A stretch of DNA of 64,000 nt from Dehalococcoidia bacterium (GCA_026003895.1 BPIC01000008.1:1-64000); one strand, 5' to 3'. Shown: positions 17,970 to 27,928, counted from the stretch's first letter. A program made the numbers and translations. Notes: a model not told the origin generated them from the letters alone.

Positions 17970-20597
17970 ATGACGCCTGCCTACCGTCAGTATCTTGCCT
18001 TCAAGAAGCAGTTCCCGGACTGCATCCTGTTCTTTCAGCTTGGCGATTTCTACGAAACCTTCGATGAGGACGCGAAGACGGTAGCCGCGATTTGCGACAT
18101 CGTCCTCACCTCGCGTGGGTTCGGCCCGACGGATCGTCGTCCTCTGGCTGGGGTGCCAGTGCGCTCGGCTGAGATCTACCTCGCCAAACTGGTGGCGGCG
18201 GGACGAAAGGTCGTCGTTGTCGACCAGGTTGAACGGACAGGCGGTCCGGGAACGACGCTTCGCAATGCGCAGGCGGCCGCTGCCCGCGCTGGCGCCGGAC
18301 CAGCGCCCAAGGGTGGCAAGGCGCTGTTCGAGCGCTTCGTTTCCCGTGTCGTCACCCCAGGAACTGCGCTCGACCCGGCGATGCTCGATGCCAAGGCCAA
18401 CAACTATCTCGTCTCGTTGCTGCCGGAAGGAGACTGGGCAGGCATCGCAGCCGCGGATGTCTCGACCGGCGAGTTCTTTTGCATGCAAGTGCCTGCCGAA
18501 CTGGTGACGACCGAGCTCGAACGGCTGGCGCCCGCCGAGATCGTGCTTCCCCGCCGCGTCCCGTCGCCGCTCGTCCGGGCGGCGGTTACAGAACGGGACC
18601 CGTGGCAATTCGAACTGACAGCGGCGCGCGAGGCGATCTTTCGTCACTTCGAGGTGGCCACGCTCGAGCCTTTTGGCTGTGCCGATCAGCCCCTCGCGGC
18701 GCGGGCGGCCGGCGCATTGCTCTCCTACCTCACCGAGCTGGGACGCGGCAGCCTCGGCAAGCTGACCAAGCTGGTGACGGCAAACCCAGAGCGAACGATG
18801 ACGCTCGATGCTCCGACGCGGCGTAACCTCGAGATCGCTCACGGCGGCCGCTCGGGCACGGGCTCGTTGATCGGAGTCCTCGACCTCACGCGGACGCCGA
18901 TGGGCGGCCGGCTCCTCCGGCGCTGGCTTCTCGCACCGCTCACGGACCGTGCCGCGGCTCAAGCCCGTCAGGACATCGTCGCGGCGCTCTATGACAACAT
19001 GCTGGTGCGGGCCGACGTGATCAACGGCTTGGCGCGCGTCGCCGACTTGGAACGGCTGGCGCAACGGATCGCGAGCGGTCATGCCGGACCGCGCGAGGTG
19101 GTGGCGCTACGCCGCTCGTTGGAAGCGATTCCGGCCTTGGCCGCGGCGCTCGCGGGCGATTCGCGCCTGAGCGTGCTCGCTGCCCGCTTGGACCCGTGCG
19201 AAGAGGTAAGCAGCCGAATCGCCGCCGCCCTCCGGGACGACCCGCCGCCCCACATCTCCGAGGGCGGCGTCATCCGCCCCGGCTTCTCGGCCGAACTGGA
19301 CGAACTGGTTGAGGCGAGCCGCGACGGCCGCGCGTACATCGCTGGCCTCGAGCGGCGGGAGCGCGAACGTACCGGCATTCCATCCCTCAAGGTCGGCTTC
19401 AATAAGGTGTTCGGCTACTACCTCGAAGTGAGCCATGCGAACGCCAGCCGTGTTCCAGCCGATTACATCCGTAAGCAGACACTCGTCGGCGCAGAGCGCT
19501 ACATCACGCCCGAGATGAAGGAAGTCGAGGCGCGAGTGTTAAATGCTCAGGAGAAGATCGTTGCCGTCGAAACGCGGCTCTACCGCGAGTTGTGCGCCTT
19601 CATCGCGGATCGGATCGACGACCTGCGGGCGACCGCTGCGGCGATTGCCGAGCTGGACGTCTTCGCGGCGCTCGCCGAGGTGGCGATGCGGCAGGGCTAC
19701 TGCCGGCCTGTGTTAGATGATGGCGATCGGATCGAGATCCGTGCTGGTCGGCATCCTGTTGTCGAAACCACACTCGGTGGCGATCGATTCGTGCCGAACG
19801 ACCTTGTCCTCTCGAATGACGACGCTCAAATTGTCATCCTCACTGGCCCGAACATGGCTGGCAAGTCGGTGTTCATTCGCCAAATTGCTCTCATCGTGCT
19901 GCTCGCCCAGATCGGCTCCTTCGTCCCGGCGGCGGAGGCACGAATCGGGATGGTTGATCGCATCTTCACTCGCGTCGGGGCGCAAGACGACCCGGCGGCG
20001 GGTCAGAGCACCTTCATGGTGGAGATGGCCGAGACCGCCAACATTCTGCATCACGCCACTCGCCGCTCGCTCATCATTCTCGATGAAGTCGGTCGGGGCA
20101 CCTCGACCTACGATGGCTTGGCGATTGCGCGAGCCATCGTTGAGCATTTGCACGATCATCCACGGCTCGGTGCAAAGACGCTGTTTGCAACTCATTACCA
20201 CGAACTGACGGCGCTCGAGCGTCAGCTGCCGCGGGTCCGGAATTACCGGATGGAAGTGTTGGAGGAGGGTGACCGTGTGGTGTTCCTCCACCGGGTCGCG
20301 CCGGGCGGCGCCGACCGCTCGTATGGAATTTACGTTGCCAAGATAGCCGGGGTACCGCGGTCCGTCGTTCAACGCGCCGAAGAGATTCTCCACGAGCTCG
20401 AGCAAAAGGCGGCGGCCTCGCCTGCTCCGAGACGGGCGAAGAACAACGGTCAGCTTCCGCTCCTGCCGCTCGGCGGTTCACTGCTCGAGGAACTCGCGTC
20501 GCTCGACGTCGACTCGCTCACGCCGCTGGAGGCGATCACACGGCTCTATGAGCTTCGCGAGCGCGCCGCCATGTCATTCCGATTGGTCCGCCAGTAA
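17970..20597 (+). CDS. mutS: DNA mismatch repair protein MutS
   Basis: An 875-residue MutS. The N-terminal mismatch-reading motif F-x-E is at 27-29 (DFYETF). A connector, core and clamp follow (ERRERERTGIPSLKVGFNKVFGYYLEV, in parts). The ATPase domain has Walker A GPNMAGKS (about 626-633), Walker B LIILDEVGRGTSTYDG (about 700-715) and the ATHYHEL switch. Length is normal. An Ala/Gly-rich insertion near residues 90-115, before the conserved RVVTPGT strand, is longer than in typical MutS. It recognises base mismatches and recruits MutL. No mutL is in this window. Confidence 0.97.
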   Translation: MTPAYRQYLAFKKQFPDCILFFQLGDFYETFDEDAKTVAAICDIVLTSRGFGPTDRRPLAGVPVRSAEIYLAKLVAAGRKVVVVDQVERTGGPGTTLRNAQAAAARAGAGPAPKGGKALFERFVSRVVTPGTALDPAMLDAKANNYLVSLLPEGDWAGIAAADVSTGEFFCMQVPAELVTTELERLAPAEIVLPRRVPSPLVRAAVTERDPWQFELTAAREAIFRHFEVATLEPFGCADQPLAARAAGALLSYLTELGRGSLGKLTKLVTANPERTMTLDAPTRRNLEIAHGGRSGTGSLIGVLDLTRTPMGGRLLRRWLLAPLTDRAAAQARQDIVAALYDNMLVRADVINGLARVADLERLAQRIASGHAGPREVVALRRSLEAIPALAAALAGDSRLSVLAARLDPCEEVSSRIAAALRDDPPPHISEGGVIRPGFSAELDELVEASRDGRAYIAGLERRERERTGIPSLKVGFNKVFGYYLEVSHANASRVPADYIRKQTLVGAERYITPEMKEVEARVLNAQEKIVAVETRLYRELCAFIADRIDDLRATAAAIAELDVFAALAEVAMRQGYCRPVLDDGDRIEIRAGRHPVVETTLGGDRFVPNDLVLSNDDAQIVILTGPNMAGKSVFIRQIALIVLLAQIGSFVPAAEARIGMVDRIFTRVGAQDDPAAGQSTFMVEMAETANILHHATRRSLIILDEVGRGTSTYDGLAIARAIVEHLHDHPRLGAKTLFATHYHELTALERQLPRVRNYRMEVLEEGDRVVFLHRVAPGGADRSYGIYVAKIAGVPRSVVQRAEEILHELEQKAAASPAPRRAKNNGQLPLLPLGGSLLEELASLDVDSLTPLEAITRLYELRERAAMSFRLVRQ

Positions 20598-20642
20598 TGG
20601 CCGCCAGCCGAGCCGCCTCGGGTATGGAATACTTCCCGCGTC

Positions 20643-21488
20643 ATGAGACGAACGCTTCCCCTCCTGCTGCTCGCCTTGCTTGTTTCGTCGGGCTGTGCTG
20701 ACTGGCCGGTCCGACTCTTCGGAACGAATTTGCGGACGGTCGACTGGGAACGCACCTTGAACGGCGATCCGGCGTTCATCAGTGCCCCGATGCCGAATTT
20801 CAGCGGTATCCGCGGCCGCTTCATCGAGACCCGGGACGGGTCCGTAACCGGGTTCGTTCAGTCACAGCAGGTGAGCTACGGCGACATCTCGGGCGATGGC
20901 CGCGAGGAGGCGTTTATCCCCGTCATTCGGGAGGGGCCGGCGGGGACCACCGGACTGCTCGTCTATCGGACAAGCGACCGAGGACCGATCCTCGCTGGGA
21001 CGATTGGCGGGACTGCAATCACGTATGAGGTCAAGGACGGCGCGCTTTGGGTGTATTCGGCGGCTCGCGCTGGCTGGGAAAATGCTTGCTGCCCGAGTGG
21101 CGTGCTCGAGCGATCGTACCGACTTGAAAATGGCGTCTTGCACCTGCTCAGCGAGAATGTGAAACCGCGCGACCAAGCGCGTCTGCCCACAGTTCTGCGC
21201 TATTACCAGCTGATCGGCGAACGCAAACTCGACGACGCGTATCGGCTGCTTTCCCCCGCCTTCCGGGATCGTCACCCCCGCTCCCAGTGGGATGAAGAGA
21301 CGCGCCGTCTCGATCTGGTCTCGGTCACTGCCCGCGATCAGTCCGATGGGACGGTCGCCGTCGAGGTTACGGAGAACGTTCCCGACGAACCGCGAACGCG
21401 GCAATTTACCGCGGTTTGGACGCTGACGTGGAATGCTGATGCCCGACAGTGGCTGCTCGATCGGGTTGACGTTCGGTCCATAACCTAG
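20643..21488 (+). CDS. Secreted lipoprotein of unknown function
   Basis: A 281-residue protein with a lipoprotein signal peptide (MRRTLPLLLLALLVSSGC; lipid-bearing Cys at 18). The first half has an FG-GAP-like acidic turn (YGDISGDGREEAF), and the second half (about 180-281) resembles an NTF2-like or DUF4878-type fold (LDDAYRLLSPAFRDRHPRSQW and a final WLLDRVDV strand). It should be anchored to the outer face of the membrane. It lies 45 bases after mutS, but a functional link is unlikely. Confidence 0.7.
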   Translation: MRRTLPLLLLALLVSSGCADWPVRLFGTNLRTVDWERTLNGDPAFISAPMPNFSGIRGRFIETRDGSVTGFVQSQQVSYGDISGDGREEAFIPVIREGPAGTTGLLVYRTSDRGPILAGTIGGTAITYEVKDGALWVYSAARAGWENACCPSGVLERSYRLENGVLHLLSENVKPRDQARLPTVLRYYQLIGERKLDDAYRLLSPAFRDRHPRSQWDEETRRLDLVSVTARDQSDGTVAVEVTENVPDEPRTRQFTAVWTLTWNADARQWLLDRVDVRSIT

Positions 21489-21765
21489 GTCATTCGCGTG
21501 CCGTCGGCAGCCTTGCTTGGCGCGTGGGCAGCCGAGGCAGTTCGGTTGAGGACGCTTTGACTGAGGAGTTCCGACGGCGCCAACCCGGTCTCGCAACGAT
21601 CGGTAGCCGGCTGCCTCCGGCGGGTTCCCGAGGGCGGCGAGGCTCAATCCGGGCGGCAATGACGAGCAGCGGAGGACGAGCGACGGTGCCTGAACGTCTC
21701 TGCTGCGGCGCACGGCAGACGCGTGCAATGAGGACCGTGCCACCGCGCGAGGAGGCTTCCGCCGT
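21489..21765. other. Short convergent intergenic region
   Basis: A 277-base region between the lipoprotein and the convergent kinase gene. No gene or clear hairpin was recognised. Confidence 0.35.
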
Positions 21766-22839
21766 CTAGCGGATGCCGAAGGCGTTGAGCATCAGAAGGA
21801 CGATCGCAGCGAGCCCAACTACCCCGGCGAGCGCGGCGAGCGCCCAAATGACGATCGGGATCGACCCCGACGCCGCCTCGACAGCGCTCTTTGACGCTGC
21901 CGGTCGACGTTCGGCTCGGGCCGCTCCCGTGCCTCGGTTCGCCGCCTCATTGCCGGACTCGAGATCAAACAATACCCCGCGGATTCGCTTGACCACTGGC
22001 GAGGCTGGTGCGGCTTCTTGAGGGATCGCCGCCTCAAGCGCGAGCTTGAACTGCTCAGCCGTTTGATAGCGATCTTCAGGGCGCTTGGCGGTGGCGCGAA
22101 TGACCACGTTTTCGAGCGCCGAGGAGATCGACGGCCGGATCTTCGATGGGAGCGGCAGCGGCTCGTGGACCTGCTTGTACAGGATCGCGAAGGGCGTATC
22201 GGCATCAAACGGCACTTGGCCCGTCAATAACTCGTACAGCACGATACCGAGCGAATAGATATCAGAGCGCCCGTCGATTTCGTCGGACAGCCCTTGTTCG
22301 GGGCTCATGTATTCCGGCGTGCCGAGCCCGATTCCGGGCTGCGTCAGACGCAGCCGACCTTCGAGCATCCGAGCGATTCCGAAGTCTGAAAGGACAGCCC
22401 AGTCGCCTTCGCCAATCAGGATATTGGCCGGCTTCACATCGCGGTGGACGATGCCTTGCTTGTGGGCGTAGTCGAGAGCATCGGCAACTTGACCAACGAT
22501 GCGGCCGATCGTCTGGAGGTCCATCGGCCGAGTCATCCGGTCAGCCAGCGAACCGCCTGGCACGTACCCCATCACGAGGTAGAGCATATTTTCTACCTCC
22601 CCGAAGGCATAGACGGGGACGATGTTCGGATGCATCAGCTTGGCGATGGTGTTGGCCTCGCGGCGGAAGCGAGCAACAAAGGAGGGATCGGCTTGCAGTG
22701 CCGTGTCCAGCACCTTGATGGCCACCGTACGGTGAAGGGAGGGCTGTGTTGCGCGGTAGACCGCGGCCATTCCGCCCTCACCGATCTTGGCGTCGATGCG
22801 GAACTCGCCGAGCACCGTGCCTGGTTTCAGGTCGCGCAT
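21766..22839 (-). CDS. Membrane-anchored Ser/Thr protein kinase (PknB-like, no sensor domain)
   Basis: A 357-residue Hanks-type kinase. Catalytic features are the glycine loop IGEGGMAAVY (19-28), Lys42 in VAIK, HRDVKPAN with catalytic Asp134, DFG (152-154), and GTPEYMSPEQ. A linker of about 60 residues leads to one C-terminal TM segment (about 332-352), and the protein ends four residues later. The PASTA or other extracellular sensor of PknB kinases is therefore absent, and the kinase would face the cytoplasm. ATG 22839 is preferred; an in-frame GTG at 22848 is an alternative. No phosphatase gene is nearby. Confidence 0.9.
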   Translation of the reverse strand: MRDLKPGTVLGEFRIDAKIGEGGMAAVYRATQPSLHRTVAIKVLDTALQADPSFVARFRREANTIAKLMHPNIVPVYAFGEVENMLYLVMGYVPGGSLADRMTRPMDLQTIGRIVGQVADALDYAHKQGIVHRDVKPANILIGEGDWAVLSDFGIARMLEGRLRLTQPGIGLGTPEYMSPEQGLSDEIDGRSDIYSLGIVLYELLTGQVPFDADTPFAILYKQVHEPLPLPSKIRPSISSALENVVIRATAKRPEDRYQTAEQFKLALEAAIPQEAAPASPVVKRIRGVLFDLESGNEAANRGTGAARAERRPAASKSAVEAASGSIPIVIWALAALAGVVGLAAIVLLMLNAFGIR

Positions 22840-22848
22840 GCCGCTCAC

Positions 22849-23601
22849 ACCCCAGCTGCCAGCCCTACCGAGCCGTATGGCATGATACTCGATTGGAGGG
22901 GCCCACCATGGTCGAAGCTGACCTCGGAGTTCGGCAATTGTGACGCTCCTGCAGCGTGTCGGCCGCTTCGCTCCAATTCCAGTGGAGTACCAATCGTGGA
23001 TGTGGAGGGTCCGGTGTGGCGGGCACGCGCGTCCGCGATCCTCGCGGCGGTCAGGGGGTCCAGCGGGTGCGCCGGCGTGGTCGCAATTGTCGACCTGCGT
23101 CCTTCCACGCTCCGCTCGAAGGCTGGAGAAGCGCCGAGAGCGCTCGCCTGCCCATGGTGCAAGGACTGGCTCGCCAGGAAAATACGGTTGGCCTACGGTA
23201 CGCTGTTCGTCGCACGGCGGGCAACGACTGAATGCTTGGCTGGCTCGCCCCAACGACGGTTGGCCCGACCAAGCCACCGGCGGGCAAGCGCTTCCACCTC
23301 GACGCTGAATTGGATGTCACCAGACGTTGCACAATGTGCACGCGCTATTGGTCGGACTCCAACGGTCCGGACTCATATTGGCTGACAATGGGGACGATGG
23401 GGATCGCTCCGGCGTCCGGGACGACCGGTGGACTACCGACATGCGGAACCGGACGCTCGGAGGGATGGCGCGGCCTTCGTTCGCGGTAGAGGACAGTATC
23501 GTGCTCAAGATAGGGGACAACTCCGGGCAGGCGTCCCTGCCGGCCCAGTACCCAGTTGGGTGGCCGCGCTGGCTGCCAATTTCGGCGATACGGAGTGAAC
23601 G
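22849..23601. other. Gene-poor stretch upstream of the kinase
   Basis: About 750 bases between the divergent kinase and DinB genes without a supportable gene. Several open frames of 65-120 codons occur on both strands but contradict each other and have no recognisable motif. It has slightly more A/T-rich patches than the coding sequence around it. It may contain a decayed gene. Confidence 0.4.
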
Positions 23602-24096
23602 GTGACGACACTACGCGAGCATCTCTCCTTGTTGTACGACTACACCTGCTGGGCAAACGATCGCGTGCTCGCGCTTTCGAAGGACCTACCAGCCGCCGAG
23701 TATGCTCGGGAGCGGCCGTACGGCCGCGGCAGCTTGCGCGACATCCTCGTGCATCTCTACGTCGCCGAGTGGCGTTGGCGCCGCCGCTTCGAGCAGGGTG
23801 GCTTGCAGGGCGACCCGCCGGTCATCGATCGTCTGCAGTCGCCGGCTGATCTCGAGCTGGAATGGGCGCCCGAGCGCGAGCGCTGGCGCGCCTTCCTCGC
23901 CGGTTTGGATCCAGACCGGATCATCGAGTACCTCCGGAGCGATGGCACACCTGACCGCGGGGCGCTTGGTCCGCTGATCGCGCACGTGTTCAACCATGCG
24001 ACGCAGCACCGCGCCGAGGCCGCTTGGATCTTGACCGAACTTGGCCGCTTTCCGGGCGACCTTGACCTGATCGTGTACCTGCGCACCGAGGTTTGA
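23602..24096 (+). CDS. DinB family protein
   Basis: A 164-residue four-helix DinB-like protein. Metal ligand candidates are the His in DILVHLYVAEWRW (about residue 51) and the HVFNHATQHRAEAAWIL helix (about 131-147), giving the usual three-His site. DinB proteins include thiol-dependent transferases and proteins of unknown function induced by stress. GTG 23602 is the start. One base separates its stop from the next gene, so the two form an operon. Confidence 0.82.
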   Translation: MTTLREHLSLLYDYTCWANDRVLALSKDLPAAEYARERPYGRGSLRDILVHLYVAEWRWRRRFEQGGLQGDPPVIDRLQSPADLELEWAPERERWRAFLAGLDPDRIIEYLRSDGTPDRGALGPLIAHVFNHATQHRAEAAWILTELGRFPGDLDLIVYLRTEV

Positions 24097-24097
24097 C

Positions 24098-24988
24098 ATG
24101 CACGCGCGGTCGGCGTTCGTCGTCGAAGATGCCGGGCTTCGCCTGACGCGCACCAACAACGTGCTTCCTTGGGAGAGCATTGTCGCTGCCGCCCTCGCCC
24201 GCCCCGATAAAGAGGCTGTCCGCCTGGCCGATCGGCGTCTCGCAGCGGCGATCGAGGCGGGCGCAGTGACGCGGCTGCTGCTGGTCCATTACTGGGAGCA
24301 TTTGCAACGGACCACCGCCATCGTGCCAGCTGAGGGAGACCTCGCGGCGCTCCAGACGCGCCTTGGAAACCGCTGGCAGGCGAAGGAGCGCCCGTTTGCG
24401 GCGCAGTGGAACCGGCTGCACTCACGCGGCCGCCTTCGCCGACGACTGACGAGGACCCTGCGGACGGTTGGTGGGCTCCTCGCCGCCGCAGCCGTGCTCG
24501 CTCTTCTTATTCTCGCTGAGAGCGCCGTCGAGGTCGTCCTTACATTCGTGGTGACACGGTTCGCGTGGCTGATCGCGACGGCCGGCGGTGTTGCCATGAT
24601 CGTGTGGGGCGCACGGTCAATCGCGCTGCGAGAGATGGTACCGGAGCAGCCAGATCGTCCCGCCCCGAGCAGTCTCCTCTGGGGAATCGGGATTGTTCTC
24701 GTCGGCATCGTGCTTGCCACGGGTGCGTTGCTTGCCACGTTCGCGCCGGAGTTCGCGGCGCGTCTGCAGAGCCAGCTTGGGCTCGGCGGGGCGCTCCTGT
24801 TCGCCGGGACCATCGGCGTCCTCTGGTCGTCCGCCGCGCTCTTGATGGCTCGCCGCGAAGAACCAACGGGGCTGGCTGGCCTGCTCGCCAAGGGCCGCGT
24901 GATTGGCGTTGCTACGGCCGTGTTGGCTGCCTCGGTCGCGGCGCTCGCTGCCGGTGTGGTGCTGGCGTTGGGGCTGCTGCGGTTTTAG
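24098..24988 (+). CDS. Membrane protein of unknown function
   Basis: A 296-residue protein with a charged cytosolic N-terminal part (about 1-120) and five or so hydrophobic segments (about 123-145, 150-172, 190-212, 224-246, 268-292). No family was recognised. It starts one base after the DinB stop, so it is probably translated from the same mRNA. Confidence 0.6.
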   Translation: MHARSAFVVEDAGLRLTRTNNVLPWESIVAAALARPDKEAVRLADRRLAAAIEAGAVTRLLLVHYWEHLQRTTAIVPAEGDLAALQTRLGNRWQAKERPFAAQWNRLHSRGRLRRRLTRTLRTVGGLLAAAAVLALLILAESAVEVVLTFVVTRFAWLIATAGGVAMIVWGARSIALREMVPEQPDRPAPSSLLWGIGIVLVGIVLATGALLATFAPEFAARLQSQLGLGGALLFAGTIGVLWSSAALLMARREEPTGLAGLLAKGRVIGVATAVLAASVAALAAGVVLALGLLRF

Positions 24989-25137
24989 CTGACGGCGAAC
25001 AGGGCTTACTGACGGACGCCTCCCGGACGACGCTGCCTGTCCGCTCTCCCGCGCTGCCCCGGCTGTCTCGTGACCGACGTGTGAGACCCGGGCTCGCTCT
25101 TCCCGGCCTTCAACGACGGTCGAGGGAGAGAGGGACC

Positions 25138-26220
25138 CTAGCCGATTCCGTATTCGTTGCGGAGCGCCGCTGCCGCGAGGGCGAGCGCGGAAATTTTGCG
25201 GAACGCTTGCTCACGCGGTAGGAACCACATGCCGCAATCGGGCGCAAGTCGGAGGCGCTCGATGGGGATAACGTCGAGGGCGCGCCGGGCCCGAGCGACG
25301 ATGTGATCGACGGTCTCGATCGGCGCATCCAACGCGTTGTTCAGGAGACCCAGGATGACGGCCTTGTCGCCGCAATGCGTGAGGACGTCCGGCTCGTGGC
25401 CCGGCTGTTCGTATTCGAGGCTAATCTCGTCCGCCCGCGAAGCGGCAATCAACTCCAGCGCCTCAGCATATTTGGGATTGACCCGCTTAGCTGTGGTCGT
25501 CCGAGCGTAGCCGTAGCAGATGTGAACGGCGGTGCGAGCCGAGACACCGTGCAACGCGCGGTCGATCGCCTCGGTTGCCGCGCCGCGCACGAGCGACAAG
25601 CTAAAGTGGATCTCGGGCTCGTCGAGCTGGATGATGTCGGCGCCGGCCGCTTCCAACGCCTTGATTTCCTGATTCATCGCATCGGCGATTGCGAACATCA
25701 GCCTCGAGAGGTCGCCGTAATATTGGTCCGACAACCGAATGGCGAGGGTGGCAGGGCCAGCAACCATCGCCTTCGTCAACCGCCGAGTGGAGCGGCGCAG
25801 AAAGCGGAAATCGTCCACCGACATCGGTCCAGCCCACGAAATTGGCCCGGTGACAGTCGGGCCGCTGTTCGGGAACAGAGCGGTGCGAGTCGTGGGAGCG
25901 CGGCGTTCCACGAATCCAGCGACATCGGTCGATGAGCGATCGGCCCGTGGCCCCCAGTGCGTCAGGTCGATCCCGTTCAGACGGAAAAAGTAAGCGGTGA
26001 AGGACTGACGGCGCTGCTCGCCGTCGGTGATGACGTCCAGCCCGGCGCGCTCCTGCTCGCGGATAGCGAGCAGCGCTGCGTCGCGTTTTGCCTCGTCGAG
26101 GTATTCCGGCGGCACCCGCCACCACGACTCGTCGAGCGCGTAGGCGCGTTCGTGGTCCGCGATCCACGGTGGCTTGGCGTACGAACCGACAAGTTGGGAA
26201 GTCAGTGCGAGATTGACCAC
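25138..26220 (-). CDS. MetE C-terminal-like protein (cobalamin-independent methionine synthase family)
   Basis: A 360-residue zinc-dependent TIM barrel matching the C-terminal (catalytic) half of MetE. Zinc ligand candidates are the His and Cys of VHICYG (about 235-240) and the late Cys of APDCGMW (about 331), with Glu in the LEYEQP strand. The N-terminal half of full-length MetE is absent. Short homologues act as methyltransferases on other thiols or in alkyl-coenzyme M metabolism, so methionine synthesis is not certain. It overlaps the MFS gene by 19 bases, with the transporter first in the operon. Confidence 0.8.
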   Translation of the reverse strand: MVNLALTSQLVGSYAKPPWIADHERAYALDESWWRVPPEYLDEAKRDAALLAIREQERAGLDVITDGEQRRQSFTAYFFRLNGIDLTHWGPRADRSSTDVAGFVERRAPTTRTALFPNSGPTVTGPISWAGPMSVDDFRFLRRSTRRLTKAMVAGPATLAIRLSDQYYGDLSRLMFAIADAMNQEIKALEAAGADIIQLDEPEIHFSLSLVRGAATEAIDRALHGVSARTAVHICYGYARTTTAKRVNPKYAEALELIAASRADEISLEYEQPGHEPDVLTHCGDKAVILGLLNNALDAPIETVDHIVARARRALDVIPIERLRLAPDCGMWFLPREQAFRKISALALAAAALRNEYGIG

Positions 26221-27395
26221 GGTCGGTCTCCTTTCGGTCGGGCGAGCAGCACAACGGGCGCGGCAGCGAGGGCAACGATGGCGCCGGCGACAAATGGCAG
26301 CGGGGAGAGCTCCCCGGCACGCTCCGAAAGGAGCCCGGCGCCCGTCGCGCCGACGACGGTTCCTGCCGAATAGACAGCATAGAAGAGTCCAAAGGCAGCG
26401 CCACGCTCCTCTGCTCGGGCGCCATCAGCGACCAGTGCGGCCGCGGCGGGGAAAAGGAGCGAAAACCCGAGCCCAAAGGTCGCCGATGCGAGAAAGACCC
26501 CAGCGAGCGACCCGACGGTGGCGAAGACGCTCATTGCGAGACCAACCGTGAGTAATCCGGCGGCGAGCGGCCGGCGGCGCCCGACGCGATCGGCGAGGCG
26601 CGAGGCCGGTCCGGCCAAGCCGATGAGGGCCACCAACGCATAGACACTGAAGGCCGTGCCGCTCGCTCGTGCTTGCTCGCCACGCGCGTCCAGCACGAGC
26701 GGCAGGTGGGTCACCAGTACTCCTAGCGAGACCGTCAGGGCGAGAATCGCTGTCAGCGCAGTCGCCAGCGGCTGACGGACAAGTAACGTGCCGAGCGCCC
26801 GGATCGGACCTTCATCGGGAGGGGTCGGCGGGCGCTCGCGGACAATGACGCCAATGATGATGGCCGTGGCGAGCAAGATTGCCGCGACGATCAGGAAGAC
26901 TGCGGGTGCGCCGTATCGCTCGCGAACGATCCCGGCGAAGGCGGGGCCCACGACAGCGGCGACCGCGATAAGCGCTCCGGCGGAGCCGAACGCCCGCGCC
27001 CGTGCCTCGGGGCGGGCGTTGTCGCCGAGAAGAGCGAAGGCGCCTGGCGAGAGCACCGCCGCCGCAAGCCCGTGCAACGTTCGGACCACAACGAGCTGCT
27101 CCGCCGATTGGACGACGCTATAGAGCGCAAGCGCGCCCGCCGCTGCGCATAGGCTGAAGACGAGCGCGGGCTTTCGTCCCCAACGATCGAGGAGGGGGCC
27201 AGCAGCGAGGTTACCGAAGAGGTTGGCAAACGAATAGGCGCCGACCGCCACGCCAACAAGCGCAGGGCTTGCGCCTAACTGCCGGGCGTAGGGGGCGACA
27301 ACAGGAAATTGGCTGAATAAGTCGAAGAAGGCGACGAAGGCGAGGCCGCGCGCCGCCCAGAGGGCGTTGCGGCTGCCCGCCACCTGCGAAACCAT
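26202..27395 (-). CDS. MFS transporter
   Basis: A 397-residue major facilitator with 12 hydrophobic segments. The loop 2-3 signature is GPLLDRWGRKPAL, and a second copy in the middle is ASRLADRVGRRRPLA. It resembles drug or metabolite exporters of the DHA1 type. I chose ATG 27395 because GGAGG precedes it; 24 further in-frame codons upstream look noncoding. It is first in an operon with the MetE-like gene and divergent from MaoC. Confidence 0.88.
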   Translation of the reverse strand: MVSQVAGSRNALWAARGLAFVAFFDLFSQFPVVAPYARQLGASPALVGVAVGAYSFANLFGNLAAGPLLDRWGRKPALVFSLCAAAGALALYSVVQSAEQLVVVRTLHGLAAAVLSPGAFALLGDNARPEARARAFGSAGALIAVAAVVGPAFAGIVRERYGAPAVFLIVAAILLATAIIIGVIVRERPPTPPDEGPIRALGTLLVRQPLATALTAILALTVSLGVLVTHLPLVLDARGEQARASGTAFSVYALVALIGLAGPASRLADRVGRRRPLAAGLLTVGLAMSVFATVGSLAGVFLASATFGLGFSLLFPAAAALVADGARAEERGAAFGLFYAVYSAGTVVGATGAGLLSERAGELSPLPFVAGAIVALAAAPVVLLARPKGDRPWSISH

Positions 27396-27490
27396 CCGAT
27401 CCTCCGGGCGGCGTGGTGTCCTATACTGTTCGACGCGCTTGCCGGGACCGCCGAGATAATAGCGCACACTCTAGTTCGCCGAGGTGAACG

Positions 27491-27919
27491 ATGGCGACTG
27501 CTCCACGCTGGGACGATCTCGTCGAAGGAGAGGAGCTTCCGCCGCTCGTCAAGCCAGCGTTGACGACGCAGCAGCTGGTGATGTTTGCCGGGGCGTCGTA
27601 CGACTTCTACCAAATCCACTACGACAAAGACTTTGCGCAGGCAAACGGCCTCCAGAACGTCATCGCCCACGGCTTGCTCAAGATGGCCTTCCTCGGCCAG
27701 TTCATCACCGACTGGATTGGCCCGAACGGGATGGTCCGGAAGCTTGGCTGTCAATATCGCGGCATGGATTACCCGGGCGATGTGATCACCGTGCGCGGCA
27801 CGATCGTCCGTAAGTACGAAGCGAACGGTGAGCGGCTGGTCGACCTCGACATCTGGACCGAGAATCAGCGCGGCGAGAAGACCACTCCCGGCAGGGCGAC
27901 CGTCGCGCTCGCCGACTGA
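27491..27919 (+). CDS. MaoC-like hot-dog dehydratase
   Basis: A 142-residue single hot-dog domain. The hydratase 2 motif is visible as YDFYQIHYDKDFAQANGLQNVIAHGLL (Asp/His pair), as in R-specific enoyl-CoA hydratases and mesaconyl-CoA hydratase-like proteins. The reaction is probably reversible hydration of an enoyl-CoA; the exact substrate is unknown. It is monocistronic, divergent from the MFS gene, and followed by a hairpin. Confidence 0.85.
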   Translation: MATAPRWDDLVEGEELPPLVKPALTTQQLVMFAGASYDFYQIHYDKDFAQANGLQNVIAHGLLKMAFLGQFITDWIGPNGMVRKLGCQYRGMDYPGDVITVRGTIVRKYEANGERLVDLDIWTENQRGEKTTPGRATVALAD

Positions 27920-27928
27920 CTCCATTTC

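Noticed and set aside
17667..19082. A 471-codon minus-strand frame over the start of mutS
   Set aside because: Shadow of mutS; no family motif and no start with a ribosome site.
22444..23385. A 313-codon plus-strand frame across the kinase start and the gap
   Set aside because: It begins as a shadow of the kinase and the later part lacks any motif or good start.
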